A stretch of 64,000 nucleotides of DNA, taken from assembly GCA_025526995.1 (NCBI GenBank), contig JAHLKG010000013.1, positions 310,001 through 374,000 on the forward strand. The letters are read 5' to 3'. Shown here in pieces: positions 41,653-52,456 of the stretch. The DNA comes from Powellomyces hirtus. Its lineage: Eukaryota; Chytridiomycota; Chytridiomycetes; Spizellomycetales; Powellomycetaceae. The stretch's first letter is position 1. Each line of letters begins with the position of its first letter. A program made the position numbers and the translations under genes. Under the pieces are notes generated by a model that saw only the letters and a program-made list of their open reading frames with translations, did not search any database and was not told where the DNA came from.

Positions 41653-43379
41653 AGTTAGGATTTTGGCGACCGTCCGGTCTTCCTTATCACTCATGCCCTG
41701 TTCATGCGTCCACGATGCTCTTGACATCTGCACGATCCGACAGAAGTTGACATACCTCTTTTGAACATCATTGCACACAAGCAAGATCAGATGAAATAGG
41801 ACAGTTCTCATTCCAAAAAAATGTCCTTGACTCAGAGTGTCGTTCCGTAATGTTGTTTCTCCAGATTGCATTGCTAAATCTCCAAAGTGTAGTGTCACAT
41901 CTGCCAATGGAAAGAATGAAAGCTGATGTCCATCTTAGATAGCAAAGAACACATTTTGCAGCTTGTAGGTGTTGGGGTTGTTTGCATGTCAAGAGAGCAT
42001 ACTTATGGCGATAACAATGTCAGAGTGCGTACAGATCACAAAACACATGAGGGATCCAAGGAATTTGTGATAGTCTCCTTTGTGAGGGGTTTCAAGGTCT
42101 TTTTGACGTTGTAGAGTTCAAGTTTGGTCTCATCCATTGATGTGTTGACAGACGTACAATCCTGCAGTATCTGCCATCTCAATGGCAACAGGAGACATCT
42201 TCTGAGAGTCCCCAAACAGCTCTCTGCGACCAGTCATGTGTTGAGTGGCTCATGAGTCCAAAATCCGTATCTTGGATGTCAGGGATGGCATCTGAGTCCC
42301 AATAGTGGTGAAAGCAAACCCTCCAGGCATCTGTTCAGTCAAATTGGCCTGATTCTGTACGTTTTTCTTGTCTGCGGCCTTTTTGTGGCACTCATTTTGG
42401 ATGTGCCCCTTGTTGTTACTTGTTGTTGCAGTAGTGACAGACAACCTCTTCTTGCTTTCTGACTTTCCCCCAGCTTTGTTGGTCTTCTGGGCGCAACCCC
42501 TTGTTTATCTACCAAGGAGCTATTGGAATGTTGAGGATTGCGGACTCAATGTTAGTCCTTACATTAGATCCTAATTTGGAATCCCCGCTCAGAACGCGTG
42601 ACCACCATACCGGTAACACTAATAGCTGAACTGGATTACGTGTAATCACGTGATTGAAGAAAAAGTAGATAGGTTGACTTAACAAGCAAGACCTGCCAAA
42701 AATAGAATATTCTTTCCCATACATACATCTCAGTGCATCTGCCAACCCTACTCCATCATTTGCATTACAGAAGAGCTATGTAACCCCCTTATGAAGGCCA
42801 TACAAGCAGTGTGTCCTGAGTTTAGGCACTCTTCTGCATTTCCAATAAAGTACTGGAAATGCTGAGATCTCCAATAGGAGCTCCAGCCGGTCATTCAGAA
42901 GCCGTTCTTCCTTGCTTCTATTCTTCTATTTTGGACACTATTGTTCTGTGCCATCCACGCATCTTTGGATGGTGCATGGTCATTTCCGTCAACTCTGCTA
43001 CCTACGAACTGTGCCACCTACGTGTCTTAAGTGGCACACGGTTCCAAGCTTAGTCCCCTGTCCCCAAGCGTCTTTGGTGATGCAGGCCCCACCTGATTCC
43101 CATTGTTCTTCTGGCATTGTGACACTAGACCGCTTGCGTTTCTCCTTTATTTATTTCATTTGCGCGTCTCTTTCATTTCTCATTGTTCTAGTGCCGCTGC
43201 TATCTTCCCCCTTTTTGCTCTTAAGCCTGAGGGCTCTTTACTCTTGCTCCTGTTCTGAGAGACTTGGGATACTTTACCGTGTTATACTATTGGCAATACA
43301 CTATCTTTTGCTCTTTGCTACTTACTCTTTTACGCCGGGCTGTCTAGCAATTTACCCTCCAGCGCACCTACTTCCAGCT
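41653..43379. other. Gene-free, retroelement-derived flank
   Basis: Apart from the copia fragment at about 42120-42500, no coding sequence is recognised. The stretch from about 43080 to 43379 is pyrimidine-rich and ends exactly at a copia-type primer-binding site, so it may be a degenerate LTR. Confidence 0.4.
42120..42500 (-). mobile_element. Degenerate copia fragment (zinc knuckle/protease), A family
   Basis: The minus strand encodes NNKGHIQNECHKKAADKKN and then PGGFAFTTIGTQMPSLTS and ILDS, interrupted by a stop. This closely matches the nucleocapsid-protease junction of the intact elements A1/A2 on the right (KKGHIKKECHKRAADEKK and PGGFAFTTIGTQMPSLTS). The Cys residues of the knuckle are partly lost. 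It is an old relic of the same family. Confidence 0.8.
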
Positions 43380-43640
43380 GGTTATGAGCCCTGCTCCTGA
43401 CGACCTAGCAACTTTTGCCCAGTGCGCAATAACGGACTCTACACATACATTGCCTTTAGCTGCTTTCACCTTTCTGCTCTCCCTTGTCCCTTCAGTCACC
43501 CACCTCATCTACAAACCCACCTACTACTTTGATATGTTGTGGTCTGTACCTCTGCCTGTAGGCGCCCTCTCCAGACTGTGGGTGGCGTTGAACAGCCCGG
43601 GTTGTGCGGCAGCCAACCAGCCTTGTTTGAGTTAGATAGA
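43380..43640 (+). mobile_element. Truncated copia-like remnant with PBS (element E)
   Basis: GGTTATGAGCCCTG at 43380-43393 is the same primer-binding site as in the other copia elements here. It is followed by a short ORF that begins with the ATG inside the PBS (MSPAPDDLATFAQCAITDST). The element seems cut off at about 43640, where element D begins. Confidence 0.4.
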
Positions 43641-43657
43641 GCCACAGCTGACCAAGT

Positions 43658-43952
43658 TGTGGCAGGTTACATCCTGAGGCTGTGCTGTTTGAGCTGAGCC
43701 TCTGCCAATGATCTTGGCAATGCTCAGAACAGCCTCAGAGTGCCCACAGAGAACTCAGCATTGCTTGGCACTGCTCAGCCAGGGTCTGCCAAGACCAGGC
43801 ACAGCCATGCCAAGGGACTTGGCATCCTTGGCAGTGTATGGATAGTCTCCTATACAAGGCCAGTGATCCCTGGCCCCTCTCTCTAAAACATTAAGATAGT
43901 TTCCACACACAATCAACACATTGAAGAGTTTCCTGATCATACCTATGCAACA
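43658..43952 (+). repeat. Probable 5' LTR of copia element D
   Basis: The right end is defined by ..GCAACA immediately before the PBS at 43953. The left end (TGTGGCAGG at 43658) is a guess from a TG start. No second copy was found in the window. Confidence 0.35.
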
Positions 43953-43966
43953 GGTTATGAGCCCTG
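43953..43966 (+). other. Primer-binding site of element D (tRNA-Met anticodon arm)
   Basis: GGTTATGAGCCCTG, identical to the PBS of elements A1, A2 and B. Confidence 0.7.
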
Positions 43967-44073
43967 CATCTGCAACTCATTGATCAATCAAGAAAATCAA
44001 CATCAACCTCAACCACCCATTCCCTTCACTGTTATCCCTCTCTTTCCCCACCTCCCACCACCCTCAATGAACT

Positions 44074-46340
44074 CATCATGTCCTCTGACCATGACACTGG
44101 CCCCCTCACCATTAACAAGTTCACTGGCAAAAACTTCCTCCTCTGGAAGTTCAAGAGCTTGTGGAGTGCCATCGGACGGACGCTCGCTCTGGACATCTGC
44201 ACCCAGGATGCTTGCAGGAAGGAGGAGAAGGCTATGGGTGCCTTGGGGCTGTCATTGGGAGATAAGCAACTCATGCATGTGCAGAACGCTGCAACTGCTG
44301 CTGAGGTCTGAAGGAAGCTGAAGGAGGTGCATGAGAGGAAGGGGATTGCGAACAAGCTCTATCTGAGATGCAAGTTCCTGACAGTGGTGATAGAGGATGG
44401 AGATGGGATGCTGGAACACATCAACAAGGTCAAGATGATGGCTCAACAGCTGGAGGCCATTGGGGCAAAAGTGGACAATGAGGACATCATCAACACACCG
44501 CTCTACAGCCTGCCGGAGAGCTTTGAGTCACTCATTGTGTCTCTGGAGTCCAGGGCGGATGATCTGACTCTGGAGTTCCTTACTGCAAGGCTTCTGTATG
44601 GAGGAGGCACGCCGCTCTGAAGGACAGGAAGGAAGTGGAAAGGACGGCAGGGCCTTTTATGGCAGGAGCTGAATCAGTAACACCACTATGAAGAAGGCAG
44701 GAGGGCCTTGCTTCTATTGTGGAAAGGAAGGGCACTTCAAGAAGGAGTGCAGGGAGAGGCTGGCAGCAGAGCAGCAGAGCTCGGAGGTGAACCAGGCTTC
44801 TGGACATGAGGCCTTTGCCTTCTCGGCCATCAGCAGCAGGGGTGGCCATTGGATCATCGACTCGGGTGCATCACAGCACATGACCAGCAACAGAGCCTGC
44901 TTAAGCAACTTGCAACCTCTCAACAATGCTAGGGTGCATCTGGCCAACAACAGGACAGTGGAGGCGACTGAGAAGGGCACAGCAACCATCCAGACAGCTC
45001 TCCCTAATGACAAGATGACCACCTGCACCTTCAAGGATGTCTGGCTTGTGCCCAAACTCAAGAGAAGCCCTCTGTCAGTTGCTCAGCTGGAGGGAGCAGG
45101 AGCCAACATCCAGTTTGTTGGGGGAAGATGCCAAATCAGGACCAGGAAGGGTGCGCTTACTCTCAGCTGCAACCGTCATGAGGGTTTTCATGCCCTGGGA
45201 CAACCTCTGCATGCTGCGGCCCAGTGCCATGCTGTTGCCATCAGCAGAACTGCAGCAACTCTGGAGACCTGGCATCGACACCTGGAGTATCTAAAGCATC
45301 AGAGTGTCCAGTTTATGGCCAGGAAAGGCCTGGTCCAGGGCATGGAAGCAGTAGGAGGGCTGGAAACTGCACCCTGCTCGACCTGTGCTCTAGGCTAGGC
45401 CACCAAGCTGCCCTTCCCTAAGGAGCGTCCTCCACGGCATCAGAAGTCTTGAAACAGGTGCATTCAGATGTCTGTGGGCCAATGAGGACACTCACAATTG
45501 GTATTTCATCCTCTTCATTGACAACAAGAGCAGGGCAGTCTTCCCCTATCTGCTCAAGATCAAGGCAGAGATGCATCTCAGCTTCAAGATCTTTGCTGCA
45601 GCGGCTGCAACAGAAACAGGATGCTCACTCAAGGTCCTTCAGTCAGACCATGGTGGAGAATACCTGTCCAAGGGGTTCTCAAATTTCACTCAGTCTTTGG
45701 ACATCCGACACCAGCTCAGTTCTGTTGCCACACCTCAGCAGAAGGGTGTTGCAGAGTACATGAACTGAACACTTGCTGAGATGGCTCAATGCCTGCTGCT
45801 CCCAGCTGGACTTCCCTACAAGTTCTGGGGTGAAGCGCTCATGACAGCTGCATACCTGAGGAACCAAAGCCCCACTCGAGCTCTCAACAACAAGGCCACA
45901 CCCTGGCAGATCTGGACAGGCACTTGCCCAAACATTCAGCACCTCTGCATCTTTGGCTGCACAGCCTATGCTTCCATTCTCAAGAAGAACCAGCACAAGC
46001 TTGGTCCAAACGCCACCAGATGCATCTTCCAGGGCTACAGCCAGACTACAAAGGGCTATCAACTCTGGGACGAGGCTGCTGGCAAGCTGATTGAGAGCAG
46101 AGATATCCGGTTTGATGAGGAGTCCCTTGCTGGGAATCCTGGCAACCCAGATCCTGCTGCCCAGACCAGCCCAGCCCTGTGGGAGCAATCTCATCTGCTG
46201 CTAGGAAGCCTAAGGCCTCCAAAGTGTCTGAATGGAGCTCATCCCACATCGGATAGCCCCCTCGAGAGTACTGAAAGTCAGGAAGTGGTCTGCTGGCTGA
46301 GGCAGCTGGCATGGCTTGTGGGGTTCGCAATGCAGTCCTG
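44074..46340 (+). pseudogene. Degenerate copia element D: gag-protease-integrase
   Basis: Successive frames encode gag (GPLTINKFTGKNFLLWKFKS, from 44077), a CCHC zinc knuckle (CFYCGKEGHFKKECRERLA, 44709), protease (WIIDSGASQHMTSN), the GAG pre-integrase region (LETWHRHLEYLKHQSV), and integrase pieces (QSDHGGEYLSKGF, ATPQQKGVAE, KFWGEALMTAAYLRNQSPTR). Several stops and frame changes break the polyprotein (for example near 44310, 44618, 45398, 45766 and 46350). There is no reverse transcriptase on this strand; coding ends in the integrase-RT linker at about 46300. It is related to element C, whose RT/RNase H lies in the opposite orientation next to it. Confidence 0.85.
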
Positions 46341-46521
46341 GTTGTCCTCATAGATTTGGCAAGGCAATCCCTGGGGAGAGCCTTAGTAGCTGCCTGAGCC
46401 AAATTGCCTCTTTGCAGGCCTGAGTGAGCGCCATGTACTCTGCCTCAGTGCTGGACAGAGCCACAGTGGGCTGGCGCTTGCTTTGCCAGGCTACAGGGCC
46501 TCCAAAGATGAAGACAAAGCC
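46340..46521 (-). pseudogene. Copia element C, RNase H fragment (left part, split by B)
   Basis: The minus strand reads FVFIFGGPVAWQSKRQPTVA, then LSSTEAEYMALTQACKEAIW and LRQLL: the RNase H end of a copia polyprotein. Its upstream continuation (SDSDWAGCTDSRRSTTGF) lies at about 52700, on the other side of element B. The two halves meet at the AAGCC target duplication. Confidence 0.85.
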
Positions 46522-46761
46522 TGTTGGTCTGAGAGTATCTGAGTAGATGATTGAGGAAGCTTTAGGGTAGTTGACTGAGCAGAACAACGAAGTAACTTAA
46601 CCCCGCTCTACTTGGAGAAAAAGAGAAAAGTCCCACCGATATATTAAGTATGGAAAGAAAACTACTTATATCGGAGTTGATCACGTGGGTTCACATGATC
46701 GCGTAATATGCCCTGCGATGGCGCAGCGGTGACTCGATGACAGAGTCTGTACGTGCTAACA
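46522..46761 (-). repeat. 3' LTR of copia element B (240 bp)
   Basis: Starts TGTTGGTCTG and ends GTGCTAACA on the plus strand, and is preceded by AAGCC. It differs from the partner LTR at 52457-52696 at six sites by my count, all transitions and four in CpG contexts. Confidence 0.93.
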
Positions 46762-47105
46762 CCCCCACTCAGACCTGTCAGTCTGGCAGTGAGAGAGTTG
46801 CTCTATCTACTTTTTACTACACAGCCCCGCACACACCCCCAAACACCCCCATTTATTATACTTTGAGAATACGAGGAATGGCTAGGGTACGTCTATGAGA
46901 TCCGCGCAAATGAGGCGTAAGCTCTAACTATGTGCCGGTGTAGTTGTCAGGTTCGGGCAAAGCGAAGCAGACGGCAAGAAAGACCGGACCGCCGGTAACC
47001 GCTCCTGCGACGACCACAGCTCCTCCTGTGCCGTCGTCAGTGGTGCCCTCTGCGCCACAGGGAGGCGCACCCGCTGCGGGGTTGTCCCGAGCGGAGATTC
47101 GAACG

Positions 47106-47564
47106 ATGTCGGCAGCGCATGCCCGACAGTTCCACCGGAAGGACCGTCAAGGGGTCCTTGAACGTCACATCGAGCAGGCGAAAGACCGGGTGAAGGAACG
47201 GGCGAGGTCTGGTACGCCTTTTGGTCGCGCACGGGCGAGCGGGACGCTTGATGGACTGAGGTCCATACTGGAGGACCGGCGCATCCGGAAGCTGGCGGTT
47301 GGGAAGGGCAAGGATACAGCCCAGGCAAAGAAGAGGACTGCGGACAAGAACTCTGCAGCGGAGGTGAAGAGGATGTGGGACATCCTGGAGCGGGAGGCTC
47401 CATATAATGATGAGAAAGAGGAGGAGGAGGGGGCAGCCGAGGAGTTGGAGGGCCCATCGGGTTCTTCAAGCCGACGCTCACCCTCAAGCGATGAGGATGA
47501 TGGAGAAGGGGCAGGCCCATCCTCCTTGGGGGGCATTGCTTCGGGTTCCACAATTGCGGTGTAG
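47106..47564 (+). CDS. Antisense ORF inside element B, unknown protein
   Basis: An open plus-strand frame (46944-47564; first in-frame ATG 47106) lies between the end of the pol region and the 3' LTR of element B, antisense to it. From the ATG it encodes 152 residues. These comprise a basic helical region (QFHRKDRQGVLERHIEQAKD, then RVKERARSG), a charged middle (AEVKRMWDILEREAPYNDEK) and an acidic Ser-rich tail. Upstream of the ATG the frame encodes a Pro/Ala/Thr-rich stretch. The amino-acid pattern looks more like a real protein than the opposite-strand frame, which is Pro/Ser/Arg-rich. No family is recognised. It may be an antisense accessory ORF, a captured host fragment, or part of an older insertion. 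Confidence 0.4.
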   Translation: MSAAHARQFHRKDRQGVLERHIEQAKDRVKERARSGTPFGRARASGTLDGLRSILEDRRIRKLAVGKGKDTAQAKKRTADKNSAAEVKRMWDILEREAPYNDEKEEEEGAAEELEGPSGSSSRRSPSSDEDDGEGAGPSSLGGIASGSTIAV

Positions 47565-47769
47565 ATGCCGAGGTAAGCCAGTGTTGTGAGTAATTCGCCT
47601 GACATTCAGCGAGTAACACTTGAGCTTGGTGTGCTTCCGTAGGCGCGCCCTCATTGCGTATGCATTCATCAAATATATGAGTCCCATTCGTAATCCTCAG
47701 GACAGTGTCCTTATGTTTCACAGTGGGAAAAGGCTTCGTAAAGATGTCCGCCAGTTGATCGTCCGTATT

Positions 47770-50700
47770 GGTGTCGATAATTTCGATAATTTGCTTCGCA
47801 AACAAATCGCGTATAGCGTGGTTCCGAACGTCAATGTGTTTGGTGCGCTGGTTCATAGCCTTAGACTGAATCAAGGCCCCGGCGCTCTGATTATCGACAT
47901 GGAGAGGGACCGGTCAAGATTTGTAGTCCGGTTGAGGTCCCAAAACTTCCGCCAAGAGTTGGCGTAGCCATTTGGCTTCGTTGTGGCCGGTACTGGCAGC
48001 TATATACTCCGCTTCGGTCGTACTTTGGGCGGTGCACTTCTGCTTGCTGCTTTTCCACAGAACAGGAAACCCATTGTAAAGGGCCAAAATACCTGTAGTG
48101 GACGTCCGGTCGGTGAGTTCTCCTGCATAATCTGCATCCGTGAATACGCGTAGGCTACGCGGATCATTTCGTTCGGATGTAAACTTGAGGGCATAATTGC
48201 GGGTACCCTTCAAATAGCGGAAAATGCGCTTAACATTGTTCCAGTCGGAGTTGGTAGGTGCAGCGACGCGTCGCGCAACATAACCGACTGCAGTGGCGAT
48301 ATCCCATCGCCATGTGATGGAGGCCCAAGTGAGGACCCCCACTGCTTCCTGATACATTTTCAGATTCGTGAATGGGATCGAATCCTCCGGTTGTTGGTTA
48401 CGTGCTGACACGGCGTACGGAGTGGAGACAGGATGGCAGTCGCTCATGCCGAATTGTTCGAGAGCGTCGTCGATGTACTTGGCATTTGAGATTTCGAGGG
48501 TACGAACAGGAGAGTCAAAGTCATATTTGTAGACAAGACCAAGGTGACTGGTTACGCGACCTTGTTCCGTAAACTTGAACTTGGAGTGTAGCTCCGTTTT
48601 GCTGTTCGCCAGAATCTCCGAATCCTTTGCTGCGATCAGCAGGTCGTCGACGAAAACAAGAATAAGGACCAAATTGTCGTTCGACGGAAGTGTACGGTCA
48701 TCTGTCGCGTACTTGAAAAAGATACACGGGCATACAGAAACCGCTTCGTAGCCGAGCTTCAACAGTGCAGTCTTCAAGGTCTCATACCAAAGAAGAGGTG
48801 ATTGTTTCAGGCCATAGAGAGCTTTCAGTAGCTTCAGGACCCATTTGCCTTTGGGGTGATCCGGATCTTCGAATCCCTCAAACTGCTTGATATAGATATC
48901 CTTATCAATATCACTGTTAAGGAAGGCGGTGACAGCGTCCATACTGTGGATGTCCAGCCCATGCTGAACACAATACGCCAAGAAGAGGCGTAGCGCTGTG
49001 AATGGTAGAGTCGGTGAGTATGTATCACCAAAGTCGCGACTGGGTTGTTGAGAGAAGCCTTGAGCCACTGCCCTGGCTTTGAACTTGTTAAAGGTGCCAT
49101 TGGGATTGACCTTCGTTCGAAAGACCCATGTTGTGCCGATCACGCGCTTGTTACGGGGACGCTTGGTGAGCTTCCATGTGCCGTTGTCGACCAGGGATTG
49201 GTACTCGATGCGTGCAGCCTCGAGAAATTCCTCCTTTTGAAGGGTTTTCATCGCTTGCTTCCATGTCATGGCGTCTTTGTTGATTGTTGCTTGAGTCCGC
49301 GCGCGGGCGGCGTATGCAGCGATGGGGTCATTTCGTCGTGTGCCGACATCGTACGCGGCGACTCGATTCTCCCAGTCATCCAATGCGGTAGTATCGAGTA
49401 GTGAAAATCGGGACTCCCACGTGGGTTCTTGATATCCCTCCCACTTAACCAAGTACTCTTTCGTGTGCACCTTACTGCGGCGCTCGTCGATAATCACCTC
49501 CACGGCGTATTCGACGTCATCCTCCTGACTCTCCTTATCTAGAAGGTCAAGATGTGCTGGATCCTGCTGATATTTGGGTTCGAGTCCCAAGTCTTCTTTG
49601 AAGATCACGTCTCCTGACACTTCGACCTTGTCAGTGATAGGATCCCAAACCAGATACCCCTTGGTACCTGAAGGTTGAGCATAGCCTACCAAGTAAGCCT
49701 TCTTTGCTCGGTTTCCCATTTTGTCGCGTCCTTTGCTTGTTAGAACGGAATACGCCACGCAACCGATACGCCGGAGATGGGCGACATCAGGACGCTGGCC
49801 AAACAGTATTTCATGTGGCGTCTTCTTGTTGATGCGGTTGTATGTAAGGGAATAGATGTATCCAGCCGCTACCAGTAAAGCAGGCCAGAATCTTCGAGGT
49901 AGTTTCGTATCCGCAAAGGTGGCGCGGACCCTGTCCAGCGCCGTGCGACGCCATCGTTCGGCAATCCCGTTTTGCTGACTTGAATAGGCCGCGGACTTTT
50001 GATGAGTAATACCATTTTGCAATAGGTACTCTAGAACCTCGCCAAAGTATTCGGTCCCTCAATCCGTACGTAGAATCTTGATTTGTCGGTCAGTCTGTTT
50101 CTCAATCCACGCCTTGTAGATGAGAAACTTGTCGAGTATGACTGCTGAGTCCTTTGAAGGAATAGGAAAAACAGTCACGTATCTGGATGTGTGTTCAATG
50201 AACTCCAGCGAATAGCGTGATCCTTCGTAACCAGGGAGACAAAATGGTCCCTGTAGGTCTGAATGAATCAGCTCACAGATCTCCCTGGCTTCAACATTTC
50301 CAAGGGAGAATGGAAGACAAGCGGCTTTTCCTAACACGCAGGCTTCACAATCTTTGAAGTCGCTTAGATCCCCCACTACGGACCAACCGTCCGTAACTGA
50401 TGCCATCTTCTCCAGGACGTGTTTGCCAACATGTCCAAGACGAGCATGAGCGAGTGTAGGAGAGACTTCGACAGTGCATGCTTTTGAATCTGTCCACAGA
50501 CTTTCAGACAGCAGCGTACCTTGCAGGTAATACGCATTGTTGCGGCGTATGCCTTTGGCAATATCTTTGCCATCTCGCGTGAAAATGACGTCTCCATTTG
50601 ACTTGAAGAGCACGTCAACGCCTTGATCGTTACATTTCGCTACCGATACGAGATCTCGTCGTAGTCCTGGCCCATGCAGGACTCCGCCCAACTTGAGCGG

Positions 50701-51669
50701 ATTCGGATAGTTGTTAACTTCTACTCGTACCGTACCTCGAACTGTAGAGGGGAGTGATGTTTTGTCAGCAAGCATAACAGCTCTGACATCACTGTACACG
50801 GTTGAGTGATCCAAGGTCGCTTTGTGAGGTGTCATGTGGTCCGTAGCACCAGAGTCGATGAGGGCTTCATACGGTTGTTCTTGGCGGACCCAGACGTGTA
50901 ATGCTTCCACAGCATTTGTGCTAACAGCACCATCAGACGACTGCTTCGTCTTGTTCTTCTCCATCTCGGATTTGAACTTCTTTAACACTTTGCACTCCTG
51001 TGTTCGGTTTTTAGGGTCTCCACAGGCCCAACAACCCGACTTTTGGGTTTGGCCTTTGTTTGATGGAGTAGATTCCTTGTCCTTCTTGCCGTTCGTTGAC
51101 TTCTCCCCGTGGTTCTTGCCACCCTTTTGTTTCTTAGAGGCGTCAGTGTGTGCGGCACCTGGTCGTGTATCCGTTGTGGTCCCGCTAGGTTTCTTAGCCA
51201 TGTTGGCGGCGATCCTGGATGCAGCGGCCTGTAAACTGCTCAAATCAGTTATGTTTTCTTCATTAGCCTGAACCAAGGCTGCAAGGTCTAGTGTTAGCGT
51301 GTTGATGAAGTAATCCTGAAGGACGTAATCCGGTGTTTTCGGCAGAGAAAATGCCAGCATGTTGAACTGAGTGATGTACTCATCCATGCGGCCTTTGGGA
51401 CGCAATTCCCGTAATTTCTGCAGCGAATCCCTAGTGTGGTTTCGTGGCGCGAACCGCGCCAGAAGGGCGGACCTAAGACCGGTGTTGGTTCTTCCTGAAT
51501 CAACGTCTTCAAGGTCATGCCACGTCGTAATTTTGTTCCTTTTATTTGGTGAGAGCGATTGCCACCAAGTGTATGCCCATCCTGTGAGTTTCGTAGCCAC
51601 AAAATCTACGAGAAACTCGGGCGGAACCATTTCGTACTTCACAACTGTCTCAATCTTGTCGATGAACGT
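47770..51669 (-). pseudogene. Element B gag-pol polyprotein (interrupted by TGA stops)
   Basis: The minus-strand frame runs from about 51669 with gag (YTWWQSLSPNKRN, FNMLAFSLPKTPDYVLQDYF), a CCHC-like knuckle (CWACGDPKNRTQEC), protease (ALIDSGATDHMTPHKATL), the GAG pre-integrase region (LAHARLGHVGKHVL) and integrase (LIHSDLQGPF, SSQQNGIAERWRRT). A chromodomain follows at 49515-49363 (EYAVEVIIDE ... KEYLVKWEGYQEPTWE). Then come RT (KVNPNGTFNKFKARAVAQGF, LVLILVFVDDLLIAAKDSE) and RNase H (YAGELTDRTSTTGI, STTEAEYIAASTGHNEAKW, TKHIDVR, ADIFTKPFP). TGA codons at 50059-50061 and 47914-47916 fall where an Arg is expected in both cases, so each may be CGA to TGA. The upstream part of gag is in the same frame beyond a third TGA. 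The true C-terminus is not defined. Confidence 0.9.
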
Positions 51670-52452
51670 TCAAAGTTTGACCATATTGGCTTCCCCGTTG
51701 TAAGATCCAATATCTTTCAACGTCCCATCCACGAAAGCCTTCGCACCTCGACTGTCAACGATTTTGGTTGTCACGCTGTGTATGCTCGATGTTGGTGATG
51801 TAGGGCGGCGTTCGAAGGGAGAACGTTGGTATTCCTGTTGAGCTCCAATCTCCTGATTGTACTCTGTCCATGGTGCAGCGAACCCGTCGTTGCGAGTGGG
51901 TGATGGTGTGCGTACACGCCGTTGCGCCGTACGTACTTGAGCGTTGACTGGGATATTCACATCCTGATCCATGCGCCATTTCATTTGGAGCATTTCCGTT
52001 AGTTGGGCTAGAGAATTCTCCAGCCTATCTATCCTATCCACATCCGCCTCACGCGGGCGGACATGCACAGTGTTCGCTGATTCCCCACTTGGGAATGCCG
52101 CTGGAGTACTGTAGTTGATCGTTCTGTGATCATCTGTACTGCTTGATAGGGGACGCGTGTCGACCTTGCCATTGCTTCGGTCGACGTTTCGGGTACGCCC
52201 TTCCACTGCGTTGTTGCCCTCGTTGGCGTCGACACTTAAAGGCGCTGGCTCTGCCAGTGTATCGTCACCGGCAGATTTCCCTCCATTGTCTGGTGATGTC
52301 CATTCACCAGGCACTCGTGCGCTCTTCTTAGCGGCACGTTCTATGGCTCGTTGTAGCGTATTGGACCCTGGGGTCATCCGACCCGTTAGGCGTCTTAACA
52401 TACTACGAGTGTACCGGGGGCTTGTTTCGTTGCCTACCATTTCAGGGCTCAT
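51670..52452 (-). CDS. Element B gag N-terminal segment
   Basis: 260-codon minus-strand frame ending at a TGA at 51670-51672, after which the same frame continues into the main gag-pol. The first ATG (52452-52450) lies inside the primer-binding site itself (MSPEMVGNET...); a second Met is four codons later. The segment is hydrophilic and Arg/Ser/Thr-rich, with a predicted helix (RIDRLENSLAQLTEMLQMKW). No enzymatic domain. Confidence 0.75.
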   Translation of the reverse strand: MSPEMVGNETSPRYTRSMLRRLTGRMTPGSNTLQRAIERAAKKSARVPGEWTSPDNGGKSAGDDTLAEPAPLSVDANEGNNAVEGRTRNVDRSNGKVDTRPLSSSTDDHRTINYSTPAAFPSGESANTVHVRPREADVDRIDRLENSLAQLTEMLQMKWRMDQDVNIPVNAQVRTAQRRVRTPSPTRNDGFAAPWTEYNQEIGAQQEYQRSPFERRPTSPTSSIHSVTTKIVDSRGAKAFVDGTLKDIGSYNGEANMVKL

Positions 52453-52456
52453 AACC
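52443..52456 (-). other. Primer-binding site of element B
   Basis: Minus-strand GGTTATGAGCCCTG directly inside the 5' LTR, complementary to the anticodon stem-loop of a tRNA-Met (CAGGGCTCATAACC). The CAT anticodon complement supplies the ATG at which the gag frame can start. Confidence 0.8.

Noticed and set aside
46924..47874. Continuation of element B minus frame to 46924 as a long pol C-terminus
   Set aside because: After ADIFTKPFP and a short tail the text becomes Pro/Ser/Arg-rich low complexity; the opposite strand looks more protein-like there.
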